This document shows, in pieces, positions 45,759 through 54,400 of a stretch of 64,000 nt of DNA. This stretch comes from Parasediminibacterium sp051861445 (lineage in GTDB: Bacteria > Bacteroidota > Bacteroidia > Chitinophagales > Chitinophagaceae): assembly GCA_051861445.1 (NCBI GenBank), contig JBHYCS010000015.1:1-64000 (forward strand), read 5' to 3'. Position numbers and translations under genes: made by a program. The notes under the pieces are model-generated. The model saw nothing but the letters and a program-made list of their open reading frames with translations. It was not told where the DNA came from and searched no databases. Numbering within the stretch: the stretch's first letter is position 1; every line of letters begins with the position of its first letter.

Positions 45759-48700
45759 ATGAAAAATTTTTACAAGCAATGTAATACTAAACTGGTATTA
45801 CTTTTTGCTTTTACACTCGTTGGTGTTTGTTCTTTTGCTCAATTAAAAATTTCTGGAAAAGTAACTAATCAAAACGGCGGTTCAGCTGTTGCAGGAATTT
45901 CAGTTTTAGTAAAAGGAACAACCGTCGGTACAGTTACCGATAATAATGGTTTTTATAGTTTAACTAGTGTAAACTTAAAACCTGGAAATTATGTTTTGGT
46001 TTTTGCTGGGGTAGGTTTTAAAATTACTGAAAAAAGTATTACTGCTAGTAGTACTTTAGTAGATGTTGTAATTACAGAGAGTACTAGTAAGCTAGACGAG
46101 GTTATTGTAACAGGAACAAGTGCAGGAACAACTCGTAAGCAAATTGGTAGTTATGTTGCATCTGTAAAAGCAGAAGATTTAAATAAAGGTGCTTCTGGTA
46201 ATGCATTACAAGCATTACAAGGAAAAACAGCTGGTGCACAAATTACACAAAATAGTGGCGATCCTGCAGGTGGTATTAGCGTTCGTTTACGTGGTGTAAG
46301 TTCTATCAACTCATCTTCTGAGCCGTTGTATATTGTAGATGGGGTAATTGTTAATAATGCTTCACCAAGAGTAACAAATACACAAAGCAATTATGATGGA
46401 GCAAATTTTGTAGGTGTTGTTGGTACTAATAGAATGGCTGATATTAATCCAGCTGATATTGAAAGAATTGAAGTATTGAATGGTGCTGCTGCTGCTGCTA
46501 TTTATGGTAGCCGTGCCAATGCAGGTGTGGTGCAAATTTTTACAAAACGTGGGTCAACAGGTGCACCATCTATTACGTTTAGTACAAATTTAATTTTTAG
46601 TGGTTTAAGAAGTAAATTAGAAGTAAACCAAGCTCCTACAAAATTTGGAGGTCCAACAGATGGAGCAGGTGCACAAACACAAGATATTCTCAGTCCTGCA
46701 TTAACAAATACAACAGCTGTAACTCGTTACGACTATCAAGATTTAATTTTTCGAAATGCAGTAGGTACAGATAATAACATATCTATTAGCGGGGGAACTG
46801 AAAATACTAAATATTTTTTATCAGGCTCTTATTTTAAAAATGAAGGGATTATACGAAATACCGATTTTCAACGCTTTAGCTTTAGAACTAATGTTGAGCA
46901 GAAATTAAGCAAATGGGCTACAGCATCTGTTGGTTTAAACTATATCAATAGCACTGCAAATGAAAAACCAGATGGTAACTCTTTTTTCTCTCCCATGAAC
47001 TCAGTAACTATTTTAGGTAATTTTCATAATTTAAAAGCTAGAGATGCGTTGGGAAATTTACAAACTATAGGTAATTTAGGAAGAGTAAATCCCATTTCTG
47101 TAATTGAAGATTTTGAACAGATTAATCGTACAAGTCGTATCCTAAGTAATATAGGTTTAAAAATAAAACCTATTAAAAATGTTACCATCGATTACACAAT
47201 GGGTATTGATAATTATTCTCAAAACGGAACATCTTTTATGCCGCCTTTTGCATATAATGTAAATGCTGCATTTTTTGGAGGAGGAACAACTTCAACAGAT
47301 CCTACTTTAAATGGTTATGCTAGTTCTGCCACAAGCACCTTTTTTGGCATAAATCACGATATTAATGCTACTTACTCAACTAACATTACAAAAGATTTAT
47401 CATCTGTAACTCAAGTTGGTTATAGTGAACAATATGAGCGTAACTCCTTTTTATTACAACAAGGTAGAGGATTAGCCCCTTTTGTAGAAACCGTTTCAGG
47501 TGCAAGTACAATTATGGCTGGAGCAGATAGTAGAAGTGAATTTTCTATTAATGGTGTATTTCTACAACAAAACTTTAAGTATCGTAATCATTTGTTTGTT
47601 ACTGGTGCAATTCGTAGAGATGGCTCCAGTGTTTTTGGATCTGAACAAAGAAATCAGGTGTATAAAAAGGCCAACATTAGTTATGTATTATCAAGTGCAG
47701 ATTATTGGCAAAAATTAGGTGTTAGTAAATGGATTGATTTAGCAAAAGTACGTGTAGCTTATGGTGAAAGTGGTAATCTTACTGGTATTGGTGCTTATGA
47801 TAGATTTAATGTGTATTCTTCTACGTCTTTTTTAAGTAGAACTGCACTGAATTCAGGAGGAACTTTAGCAAATAGTAATGTAAAACCAGAACGTCAAGAA
47901 GAAATTGAGTTTGGTGTAGATTTAGCATTTTTAGATAATAGAATAAATTTTTCAGCTAATATTTACACAAAAAAAGTAAACGATTTATTGTTAAATAGAT
48001 TTATTGCTCCTACAGCAGGTTTCTCTAGTTTATTGGATAATATTGGAAATTTACAAAACAAAGGGTTCGAATTAATCTTAGGTGCTACACCTGTTAAAAC
48101 TAAAAACTTTACTTGGAGTATTAATGGTATTTTCAATAGAAACAAAAACGAGGTATTAAACATTGGAGCACAGTTAATACAGTTTTCAACCAATGGTGGT
48201 GCACCTGTTGCACTTATTCAGGGGCAAGCTGTTGGCGTATTTTATGGAACCTTTTTTGCAACTACACCTGGAGGCAATTATTCTAAATCTAGTACAGGAT
48301 TGCCTGGAGGAAACTTAATTTTAAATGCTGCAGGTATTCCACGTCAAGAGTTAGGAACTCAAAATAGTGTTTTAGGTTATACTCCTCAACGTGATAATGC
48401 TGGTTTACCAACAGGTACACCTTTGCGTAAAGTAATTGGAGATCCAAATCCTGATTATACTACTACTTTAGTAAACGAGTTTACATACAAGCGTTTTAGT
48501 GTTCGTATTCAGATAGACGCTACCAAAGGTGGTGAAGTATTTAATGCTGATTTCAGAACTCGTCAAGGCGTTGGAAATGGAAAAATTGCTGAAATGGAAC
48601 ATAGGGGAATATTGCCAAGAGGTTATATTGCTGCTGCAACAGGTGTATATAATATTGAAGAATGGAGAATTGATGATGGAAGTAATGTTAGATTAAGAGA

Positions 48701-48914
48701 AGTATACATTGGTTACAGTGTTGGTAAATTAGGAAAAGCTTTTAAAGATGTATCAATAAACTTCAGTGGAAGAAATTTAGCAGTTTGGACAAATTACATT
48801 GGTTACGATCCTGAGGTAAATGCAGGTGGACAAAGTACTTTACTAAGAGGAATAGATTTTGGTGCTGTGCCAATTCCTAGAACCATCAGTTTTGGTATCC
48901 AAGCAAAATTTTAA
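45759..48914 (+). CDS. SusC/RagA-type TonB-linked outer-membrane protein
   Basis: This 1051-residue TonB-dependent transporter is of the SusC type. After a signal peptide (LVGVCSFAQ) comes the carboxypeptidase-regulatory-like domain (about 28-110, ISGKVTNQNGGSAVAGISVLVKG), a TonB-box-like part and plug (LDEVIVTGTSAGTTRKQIG, LRGVSSINSSSEPLYIVDGVIV), then the 22-stranded barrel to the aromatic C-terminus (GIQAKF). The ATG at 45759 is preferred; the in-frame TTG two codons earlier adds nothing. The SusD partner follows after 28 nt. The substrate cannot be read: no sugar enzyme, anti-sigma or sigma factor is in the neighbourhood. Confidence 0.95.
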   Translation: MKNFYKQCNTKLVLLFAFTLVGVCSFAQLKISGKVTNQNGGSAVAGISVLVKGTTVGTVTDNNGFYSLTSVNLKPGNYVLVFAGVGFKITEKSITASSTLVDVVITESTSKLDEVIVTGTSAGTTRKQIGSYVASVKAEDLNKGASGNALQALQGKTAGAQITQNSGDPAGGISVRLRGVSSINSSSEPLYIVDGVIVNNASPRVTNTQSNYDGANFVGVVGTNRMADINPADIERIEVLNGAAAAAIYGSRANAGVVQIFTKRGSTGAPSITFSTNLIFSGLRSKLEVNQAPTKFGGPTDGAGAQTQDILSPALTNTTAVTRYDYQDLIFRNAVGTDNNISISGGTENTKYFLSGSYFKNEGIIRNTDFQRFSFRTNVEQKLSKWATASVGLNYINSTANEKPDGNSFFSPMNSVTILGNFHNLKARDALGNLQTIGNLGRVNPISVIEDFEQINRTSRILSNIGLKIKPIKNVTIDYTMGIDNYSQNGTSFMPPFAYNVNAAFFGGGTTSTDPTLNGYASSATSTFFGINHDINATYSTNITKDLSSVTQVGYSEQYERNSFLLQQGRGLAPFVETVSGASTIMAGADSRSEFSINGVFLQQNFKYRNHLFVTGAIRRDGSSVFGSEQRNQVYKKANISYVLSSADYWQKLGVSKWIDLAKVRVAYGESGNLTGIGAYDRFNVYSSTSFLSRTALNSGGTLANSNVKPERQEEIEFGVDLAFLDNRINFSANIYTKKVNDLLLNRFIAPTAGFSSLLDNIGNLQNKGFELILGATPVKTKNFTWSINGIFNRNKNEVLNIGAQLIQFSTNGGAPVALIQGQAVGVFYGTFFATTPGGNYSKSSTGLPGGNLILNAAGIPRQELGTQNSVLGYTPQRDNAGLPTGTPLRKVIGDPNPDYTTTLVNEFTYKRFSVRIQIDATKGGEVFNADFRTRQGVGNGKIAEMEHRGILPRGYIAAATGVYNIEEWRIDDGSNVRLREVYIGYSVGKLGKAFKDVSINFSGRNLAVWTNYIGYDPEVNAGGQSTLLRGIDFGAVPIPRTISFGIQAKF

Positions 48915-48942
48915 CTTTTGATAATCTTTAAAATAAAATACA

Positions 48943-50250
48943 ATGAAATATATAATTGGTAAATATTCTTTTGGTTTAACAGCAATATTGTTGTTAACCT
49001 TTAGTAGTTGCAAAAAAAATTACAGTAATCCAAACGCGGCTTCAACGCCCGAAGTTTTTAGCAGTCCTAAAGGTATTATGGGTGCAGCCGTTGGAATTCA
49101 TAGAACCTATTCTTTGTCGGTTGTTCCTCAAATGGTAGCTACAAATGCTATTACTACAAATGAAGCAGTTGTTGTAAATGTGGGTAATGTGTCTGAAGCA
49201 TTATTAGCTGCAGGTGGTAATGCTGTAGATGGTAATAACGGATTATTAGGAAGTATTTGGATTAATAATTGTAAAACAATTTTTGATGCCGATAATGTAA
49301 TTAATGCTTCAAATGGATTAACAGATTTAGGATACCGTAGTGGCTTAATAGGCTATGCTACAATTATTAGATCATTGGCTTACGGTAATTTGTGTATGTA
49401 TTGGGAGCAAGTGCCAGATACTATTGGTAATGCAGTTACAAATCCTACAAGATTTATTACTAGAATGCAAGGCTATTCTAAAATTATTACTAGTATTGAT
49501 AGAGCATTAGCTTTAATAACTGCAAATGCACCAACTGCCACCTTTTTATCTGATGCACCTGCAGGTATTAATATTGTTAGTACTTTACAAGCTCTAAAAG
49601 CTCGTTATTCTTTATTTGCAGGTAATTTTACAGCTGCTTTAACAGCTGCTAATGCTGTTAATATGAATGTCACTTCTGTATTTAATTACGATGCATTAAA
49701 TGGTAACCCTATTTTCTTAGGCGTTACAGCCACAAACAATGTTTATCAACCAACAGATGGCAATTTAGGTTTGCCGCTTTCTGTTCAGCCTAATCCATCA
49801 GATGCTCGTATTGCTTTTTATACTGTTACAGCATCAAGTGCACCATTGTTTAGAATGCGTGGTTTTTTTACAGCTGTTAATCAATCAATTCCTATTTATT
49901 TAAATGATGAAATGAAGTTGATACGTGCAGAATGTTTATTACGTCAACCAACACCTGACGCTGCTGGTTCAAAACTAATTCTTGATGAAATATTGAAACA
50001 GGCTTCATCTGCCGATTTAAATGGTGTAGGTGCTAATATTGCTGCTGGTTATACAGGAACAGTGGATGTTCCATCTTTATTGGTAGAAGTATACAGAAAC
50101 CGCTGTGTCGAATTGTTTATGAGTGGTTTAAAGCTAGAAGACATGCGTAGATTTGGCAGAGCAAATTCTGAGCGTAAACGTAATTTTTTCCCTTATCCTT
50201 TCAGAGAAAGAGACAATAATCCTAATACACCTGCCGATCCTACATTTTAA
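48943..50250 (+). CDS. SusD/RagB-type nutrient-binding lipoprotein
   Basis: This 435-residue surface lipoprotein has a lipobox (TFSSC, C23) and a SusD-type helical fold with the C-terminal signature YRNRCVELFMSGLKLEDMRRFGR. SusD lids the SusC barrel and captures the substrate. It is translated 28 nt after the SusC gene. The protein is shorter than many SusD homologues (over 500 residues) but contains both ends of the family. The substrate is unknown. Confidence 0.93.
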   Translation: MKYIIGKYSFGLTAILLLTFSSCKKNYSNPNAASTPEVFSSPKGIMGAAVGIHRTYSLSVVPQMVATNAITTNEAVVVNVGNVSEALLAAGGNAVDGNNGLLGSIWINNCKTIFDADNVINASNGLTDLGYRSGLIGYATIIRSLAYGNLCMYWEQVPDTIGNAVTNPTRFITRMQGYSKIITSIDRALALITANAPTATFLSDAPAGINIVSTLQALKARYSLFAGNFTAALTAANAVNMNVTSVFNYDALNGNPIFLGVTATNNVYQPTDGNLGLPLSVQPNPSDARIAFYTVTASSAPLFRMRGFFTAVNQSIPIYLNDEMKLIRAECLLRQPTPDAAGSKLILDEILKQASSADLNGVGANIAAGYTGTVDVPSLLVEVYRNRCVELFMSGLKLEDMRRFGRANSERKRNFFPYPFRERDNNPNTPADPTF

Positions 50251-50274
50251 TTCAATTTCAACGTTCTTGTTTTC

Positions 50275-50317
50275 AAAAGAGACTGTCTACTTTATAATTG
50301 GCAGTCTCTTTTTTTAT
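50275..50317 (+). terminator. Terminator of the SusC/SusD operon
   Basis: AAAAGAGACTG and CAGTCTCTTTTTTT form a long stem around a spacer; the T7 tail follows. It ends the SusC/SusD transcript. Confidence 0.8.
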
Positions 50318-50371
50318 GTATAAGTATTGCCTGTTCGATAAATTTTTATTGTATCTTTTTCAGCTAAACAA

Positions 50372-51475
50372 TCAAAATAATTTTCCTTGTTCTCCCGGTC
50401 TTCTAAATTGGCTACAATCTAAATTCCATCGTTCATCATTTAAACTATAAAGCTTGTTGTATTGCTTAAATTGTTGTTGTACCAAAGCAGCAATGGGGCC
50501 TTCACCTCTCATTCTAATTCCAAATCTACTATCATTTACTTGTCCATTATGTGCTTTTTCTATTAAATGCCAAACCTTATCTGCTCTGTTCGAAAAGTTC
50601 TTATACAGCCAATCATGAAAAAGTAATTTAATCGCTCCGTTTAATCGAATAAAAGTGTAGGTGCTAAATTTTGCCCCGTTTTCGCTTGCCGCTTTCATTA
50701 TACGTTGCATTTCATGTTCATTCAATCCAGGTATCATTGGCCCTAACATTACACCTGTATGTATACCCAATTTACTTAGTTCATTGATGGTTTTTAATCT
50801 TTGTAAAGCAGTTGTGGTTCTTGGTTCCATCACTCTTCTCAATTCTTCATTCAAACTAGTAATGCTTACCAATACACTTACAATTTGCTTTTTAGCCATT
50901 TCTTGTAACAGATCTTTGTCTCTTAAAATACCTGCATTTTTTGTTATGATGCCAACTGGTTGATTGAATTCGTTACAAACTTCTAATAGCTGTTTGGTTA
51001 ATTGAAAACGTTTTTCTGCTGGTTGATAACAATCTGTATTACCGCTTAAACTAATAGGCACACATTGCCATTTTGGATGCATTAAAAATTTACGAAGTAG
51101 TTCCGGTGCATTTTTCTTAATGGTAATTTTTGTTTCAAAATCTATACCAGCACTCCAGCCCCAATATTCAAATGAATTTCTTGCATAGCAATAAATACAA
51201 CCATGTTCACAACCTTGATATGGATTCATGCTGTAGAACATACCAACATCAGGACTGTCTACTTTATTCACGATGGTTTTAGCATTGTCTTCTAAGTAAA
51301 TTGTTGTAGGATGTTTTTCTGTCCAGTCATCTATCGATTCTATTTGTTCTTTTATTTTCTCATGCTGTAAAAAACGATTTTTGGTATTGAATTGTGCACC
51401 TCTTCCTTTTATATATTCGTTTTTATCAGCAGTAGATGTTGGATGAATATTCGGATTGTTTTCATTGTTCTGCAT
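50372..51475 (-). CDS. PA0069-family radical SAM protein (SPL-like)
   Basis: This 367-residue radical SAM enzyme has the cluster motif C-x3-C-x2-C in GCEHGCIYCYARNSFEYW. The N-terminal KGRGAQFNTKNRFLQHE and the SIxSLNEELRRVMEPRTTTALQRL stretch place it with the PA0069 group, related to spore photoproduct lyase. The biochemical substrate of the group is unproven. The ATG at 51475 is chosen over the TTG five codons upstream. It starts 44 nt after a 2H-phosphoesterase-like gene and belongs to the repair-like island with UmuD- and UmuC-like genes. Confidence 0.88.
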   Translation of the reverse strand: MQNNENNPNIHPTSTADKNEYIKGRGAQFNTKNRFLQHEKIKEQIESIDDWTEKHPTTIYLEDNAKTIVNKVDSPDVGMFYSMNPYQGCEHGCIYCYARNSFEYWGWSAGIDFETKITIKKNAPELLRKFLMHPKWQCVPISLSGNTDCYQPAEKRFQLTKQLLEVCNEFNQPVGIITKNAGILRDKDLLQEMAKKQIVSVLVSITSLNEELRRVMEPRTTTALQRLKTINELSKLGIHTGVMLGPMIPGLNEHEMQRIMKAASENGAKFSTYTFIRLNGAIKLLFHDWLYKNFSNRADKVWHLIEKAHNGQVNDSRFGIRMRGEGPIAALVQQQFKQYNKLYSLNDERWNLDCSQFRRPGEQGKLF

Positions 51476-51519
51476 ACAAAAGTTGTTCAATAGAAGAGTA
51501 GTATGTTAGTTGTTTACGT

Positions 51520-52167
51520 TTAATTAAAAAGCATAGTTTGTACCACAGGTTTAGCCTGATTGTTCGACAATGAAATTTTCGCTGCAATGCTATACGCTTC
51601 TGTTTTACTAGTTCTTTTAAGTAATACTAATTGTGTGGCCATAAAATGTGCAGAAAGTGGTACATGAGCATAGTGTTTCCAAGATTGTTCGTATTGCCAA
51701 GGCAATAATTTTCTAGCAATTGAAATGTTGGGTTCTGCTATAAAATGTGGCTTTTGTTCTTTGTTGTATTGTAACAACGATTGAATGGGTTTTAGTAGTT
51801 TTATTAATTCTGTAATTTTAGTGGTGCTTGTTACTTTTATAAAAAGTGAATGTGAAGGGTGATTGCCAAATCCATCTAGTGTAACCATAAATGGCATTAA
51901 TGGTGCAACTAATTTTTGTAAATGCTGTATTATTTTGGGTTCAAGTATGTTTATTTGTTCAAACCTTAGCAGTGTTATATTTGGTTTGCTATACAATGCC
52001 TGTGCACAATTATAAGTATCTGCAAATTGTTTTTTAATATCCATTATTTTATGATGCAAATCTTCATGTGGTTGCATAACCAATACATATTCGTTTACGG
52101 TTAATTGCTCTTTGCTAAACGGAGCATTATTTTTCAGTACATGATTAGATAGTAGTTGTTGCACCAT
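51520..52167 (-). CDS. 2H-phosphoesterase-like protein lacking both catalytic His
   Basis: This 215-residue protein has the two-lobed 2'-5' RNA ligase/2H layout. The two HxT/S motifs are present as KPNITLL (N63-I-T65) and EPNISIARKL (N147-I-S149). In the family these are HxT/HxS with catalytic histidines; both are Asn here. The codons are AAT and AAC, clearly read in the sequence. The protein may bind cyclic or 2'-5' phosphate ends without cleaving them, or do something else. The gene lies 2 nt after the 115-residue gene and before the radical SAM gene. Confidence 0.75.
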   Translation of the reverse strand: MVQQLLSNHVLKNNAPFSKEQLTVNEYVLVMQPHEDLHHKIMDIKKQFADTYNCAQALYSKPNITLLRFEQINILEPKIIQHLQKLVAPLMPFMVTLDGFGNHPSHSLFIKVTSTTKITELIKLLKPIQSLLQYNKEQKPHFIAEPNISIARKLLPWQYEQSWKHYAHVPLSAHFMATQLVLLKRTSKTEAYSIAAKISLSNNQAKPVVQTMLFN

Positions 52168-52169
52168 TT

Positions 52170-52517
52170 CTAAAACAATAGAATACGATTAATTAATTTT
52201 TCTGTTTCGCCTGTTTTGGTTTTGTATAAACAAACCGATTTTAGCTTTTCTGCTGTATCGTTACCACTAATACTTGTAAGTAATTGTATGGCAGGTATGT
52301 CAAAAGCAGCTTGCCATTGAGTAACCAATTTACAAAGCAAAGTATGCGTATTGCTAAGGCTTCCATCGCTTTGTACGCATAAATTACTTAAATGCCTGAG
52401 TAGCATATTTTCTGTTTGCTCGTCTGCACAAAAACCAGCTAATGTTAATAACGATGCCGTGTTGTTACACTCTGCTGTAATACGATATTCTTGGTGTTTG
52501 TTCAATGCTGTATACAT
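52170..52517 (-). CDS. Small hypothetical protein, first gene of the radical SAM operon
   Basis: This 115-residue protein is not recognised. It has a Cys-rich start (AECNNTASLLTLAGFCADEQ) and two helical stretches (ENMLLRHLSNLCVQSDG). There is no signal or membrane segment. Its stop is 2 nt before the start of the 2H-like gene, so the two are co-translated. Its start faces the umuD-like gene across 123 bp containing a dyad. The operon context suggests a DNA-damage or RNA-repair link, but no activity can be named. Confidence 0.6.
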   Translation of the reverse strand: MYTALNKHQEYRITAECNNTASLLTLAGFCADEQTENMLLRHLSNLCVQSDGSLSNTHTLLCKLVTQWQAAFDIPAIQLLTSISGNDTAEKLKSVCLYKTKTGETEKLINRILLF

Positions 52518-52575
52518 AAAAATAAGTTGATGTAAAACTAAATTTTGTGGTATAAAAATACTAATTAATTTAGCA

Positions 52576-52603
52576 TTTCAAAAAATAATTTTATTTTTTG
52601 AAA
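52576..52603. promoter_or_regulatory. Dyad between divergent repair genes, possible operator
   Basis: TTTCAAAAAA and TTTTTTGAAA form a 10-bp inverted repeat with an 8-nt centre, midway between the 115-residue gene and the umuD-like gene. Reading on the minus strand, the TTG of one arm lies 18 nt before TATTTTTA, a possible -33/-7 pair, so a protein on the dyad would block that promoter. Confidence 0.45.
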
Positions 52604-52640
52604 ACGGCTTAATAGTTCTTCACTTCTAAATAATACTTAT

Positions 52641-53123
52641 ATGCACAATGAAACATTTCACAACACAACTTATAACGGTACCAAACAATTTGTGCAGCAA
52701 GATGTGCAAACAGCCAATGCCACTGGTTTTGGAGCTGCTGCCGACGATTATTCTGAACGAGGAATAGATTTGAATGAACAGCTTATTATGAACAAACCTG
52801 CTACCTATTTTTTTAAAATGAATAGCGATGCAATGGTAGACGCAGGTATTGCTGTTGGCGATATTTTAATTGTAGATAGAAGTATTAAAGCAAGTAATGG
52901 AAAAATTATTGTAGCAACTGTTGATGGTGAATTGTTTGTAAGGCGTTTTCAGCAAAATGGTCAACAATTTTGGCTAGAAGCTGCTAATAAACGCTATAAT
53001 AATTTAGTATTAAATGAGGTAACTCAATACAATACATGGGGCGTTGTTACCTGTTGTATTCATTTAATAGACCCTGTTTTGGTAAATTATAATTCTCCTA
53101 AAAAAAATGCTATTAAAAAATGA
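52641..53123 (+). CDS. UmuD-like S24 protein with both catalytic residues replaced
   Basis: This 160-residue protein aligns with UmuD over its full length: the cleavage region (NATGFGAAADDY, Thr28-Gly29 at the Cys24-Gly25 site), then DLNEQLIMNKPATYFFKM, GDILIVDRSIKASNGKIIVATVDGELFVRR and the end strand TWGVVTCCIHLI. The catalytic Ser of SGDSM is Ala here (NSDAM, A64) and the catalytic Lys of VKK is Arg (VRR, R101). It therefore cannot self-cleave by the known mechanism. There is no N-terminal DNA-binding domain. It overlaps the polymerase gene by 4 nt. It could be a constant, uncleaved regulatory subunit of the polymerase. Confidence 0.85.
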   Translation: MHNETFHNTTYNGTKQFVQQDVQTANATGFGAAADDYSERGIDLNEQLIMNKPATYFFKMNSDAMVDAGIAVGDILIVDRSIKASNGKIIVATVDGELFVRRFQQNGQQFWLEAANKRYNNLVLNEVTQYNTWGVVTCCIHLIDPVLVNYNSPKKNAIKK

Positions 53124-54400
53124 TAGCTATAGTTGATTGTAATAGTTTTTACTGTTCTTGTGAACGTGTTTTTCGACCTGAATTACACAACAAGCCTGTA
53201 GTTGTACTGAGTAATAATGATGGCTGTATTATTGCTCGTAGCGATGAAGCCAAAGTATTGGGTGTAGAAATGGCGGGCCCTTATTTTAAAGCCAAACCAC
53301 TTATTGAAAAACACCAAGTAGCTACTTTTTCGAGTAATTACAATTTATATGGAGATATGAGTTGGCGTGTAATGGAAACACTACGGATGCTTGTTGGCGA
53401 ACAAAACGTAGAAGTATATAGTGTAGATGAATGCTTTGTAAATTTGCAAAGCTTGCCTTTAAATACAATACATGCTACTGCTGTTCATTTAAAAGAAATG
53501 GTAGAAATGTGGACAGGTATTAAAGTCTCTATCGGTGTTGCCCCTACAAAAGTGTTGTCTAAAGTAGCCAACAGATTAGCTAAGAAAAATAAGGTTGCTA
53601 CAGGTTGTGTGCTATTGTTAGATTCTCCACGAAAAATAGAACAAGCTCTGCAAAAAACCAATGTTGAAGATATTTGGGGTGTTGGTAGGCAATATGCTGA
53701 AAAGCTACATCGTATGAATATTGCTACTGCATACGATTTAAGTATAAAAGATATTGAATGGGCAAGAAAAAATTTAGGTGGAGTAGTAGGGGAGCGTTTA
53801 GTTAGAGAATTGAAAGGCGAACAAAGCAGAATATTTGAAGCTCCTTTGGTTACTAAAAAAATGATTGCTACAACAAGAATGTTTGGTTCACCAGTAAAAG
53901 ATATTCAAAGTATTAAAGAAGCTGTAGCCACTTATACAGCAAGGGCAGCAGAAAAACTACGCAGGCAACATAGTGCTGCAAAAACCATAAGTGTATTTGT
54001 AGTGCCTAAACAACAAACCGATTCTCCTCGTTTTAAACATGGACCAACTCAAAGTGCTTATACCATTTTGCCCATAGCAACTGCACTTACAAATGAATTG
54101 ATAAAACCAGCTATTACATTGGTAGATGCGTTGTTTGAGCAAGGAAAAATATACAAAAAAGCAGGTGTAATTCTAAGCGATATTGTTGCTGACAATGCCA
54201 TTCAAGGTAGTTTGTTTACAGAACAAGCCAAACAACAACAACGTATGTTGATGAGTACGATTGATAACATTAATTTTTCTATGCGAAACGATGTATTAAA
54301 ATTTGCTGCAAGTGGAACCAGTAAAAACTGGAAAATGCAACAAAACTTTCATAGTCCAAGATATACAACTAGGTGGGACGAAATTTGTAAAGTACAATAG
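53120..54400 (+). CDS. umuC: UmuC-like Y-family DNA polymerase
   Basis: This 426-residue translesion polymerase has metal-binding motifs D6 (IVDCNSFYCSCE) and D103/E104 (YSVDECF), a palm/finger motif SNNDGCIIARSDEAK, and a little-finger domain with GVAPTKVLSKVANRLAKK just before it. The C-terminal tail (INFSMRNDVLKFAASGTSK, TTRWDEI) is the DUF4113-type segment of UmuC. The start overlaps the umuD-like stop (ATGA), so the two are translated together, in the standard umuDC order. It abuts a convergent gene with no terminator between. Confidence 0.94.
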   Translation: MIAIVDCNSFYCSCERVFRPELHNKPVVVLSNNDGCIIARSDEAKVLGVEMAGPYFKAKPLIEKHQVATFSSNYNLYGDMSWRVMETLRMLVGEQNVEVYSVDECFVNLQSLPLNTIHATAVHLKEMVEMWTGIKVSIGVAPTKVLSKVANRLAKKNKVATGCVLLLDSPRKIEQALQKTNVEDIWGVGRQYAEKLHRMNIATAYDLSIKDIEWARKNLGGVVGERLVRELKGEQSRIFEAPLVTKKMIATTRMFGSPVKDIQSIKEAVATYTARAAEKLRRQHSAAKTISVFVVPKQQTDSPRFKHGPTQSAYTILPIATALTNELIKPAITLVDALFEQGKIYKKAGVILSDIVADNAIQGSLFTEQAKQQQRMLMSTIDNINFSMRNDVLKFAASGTSKNWKMQQNFHSPRYTTRWDEICKVQ

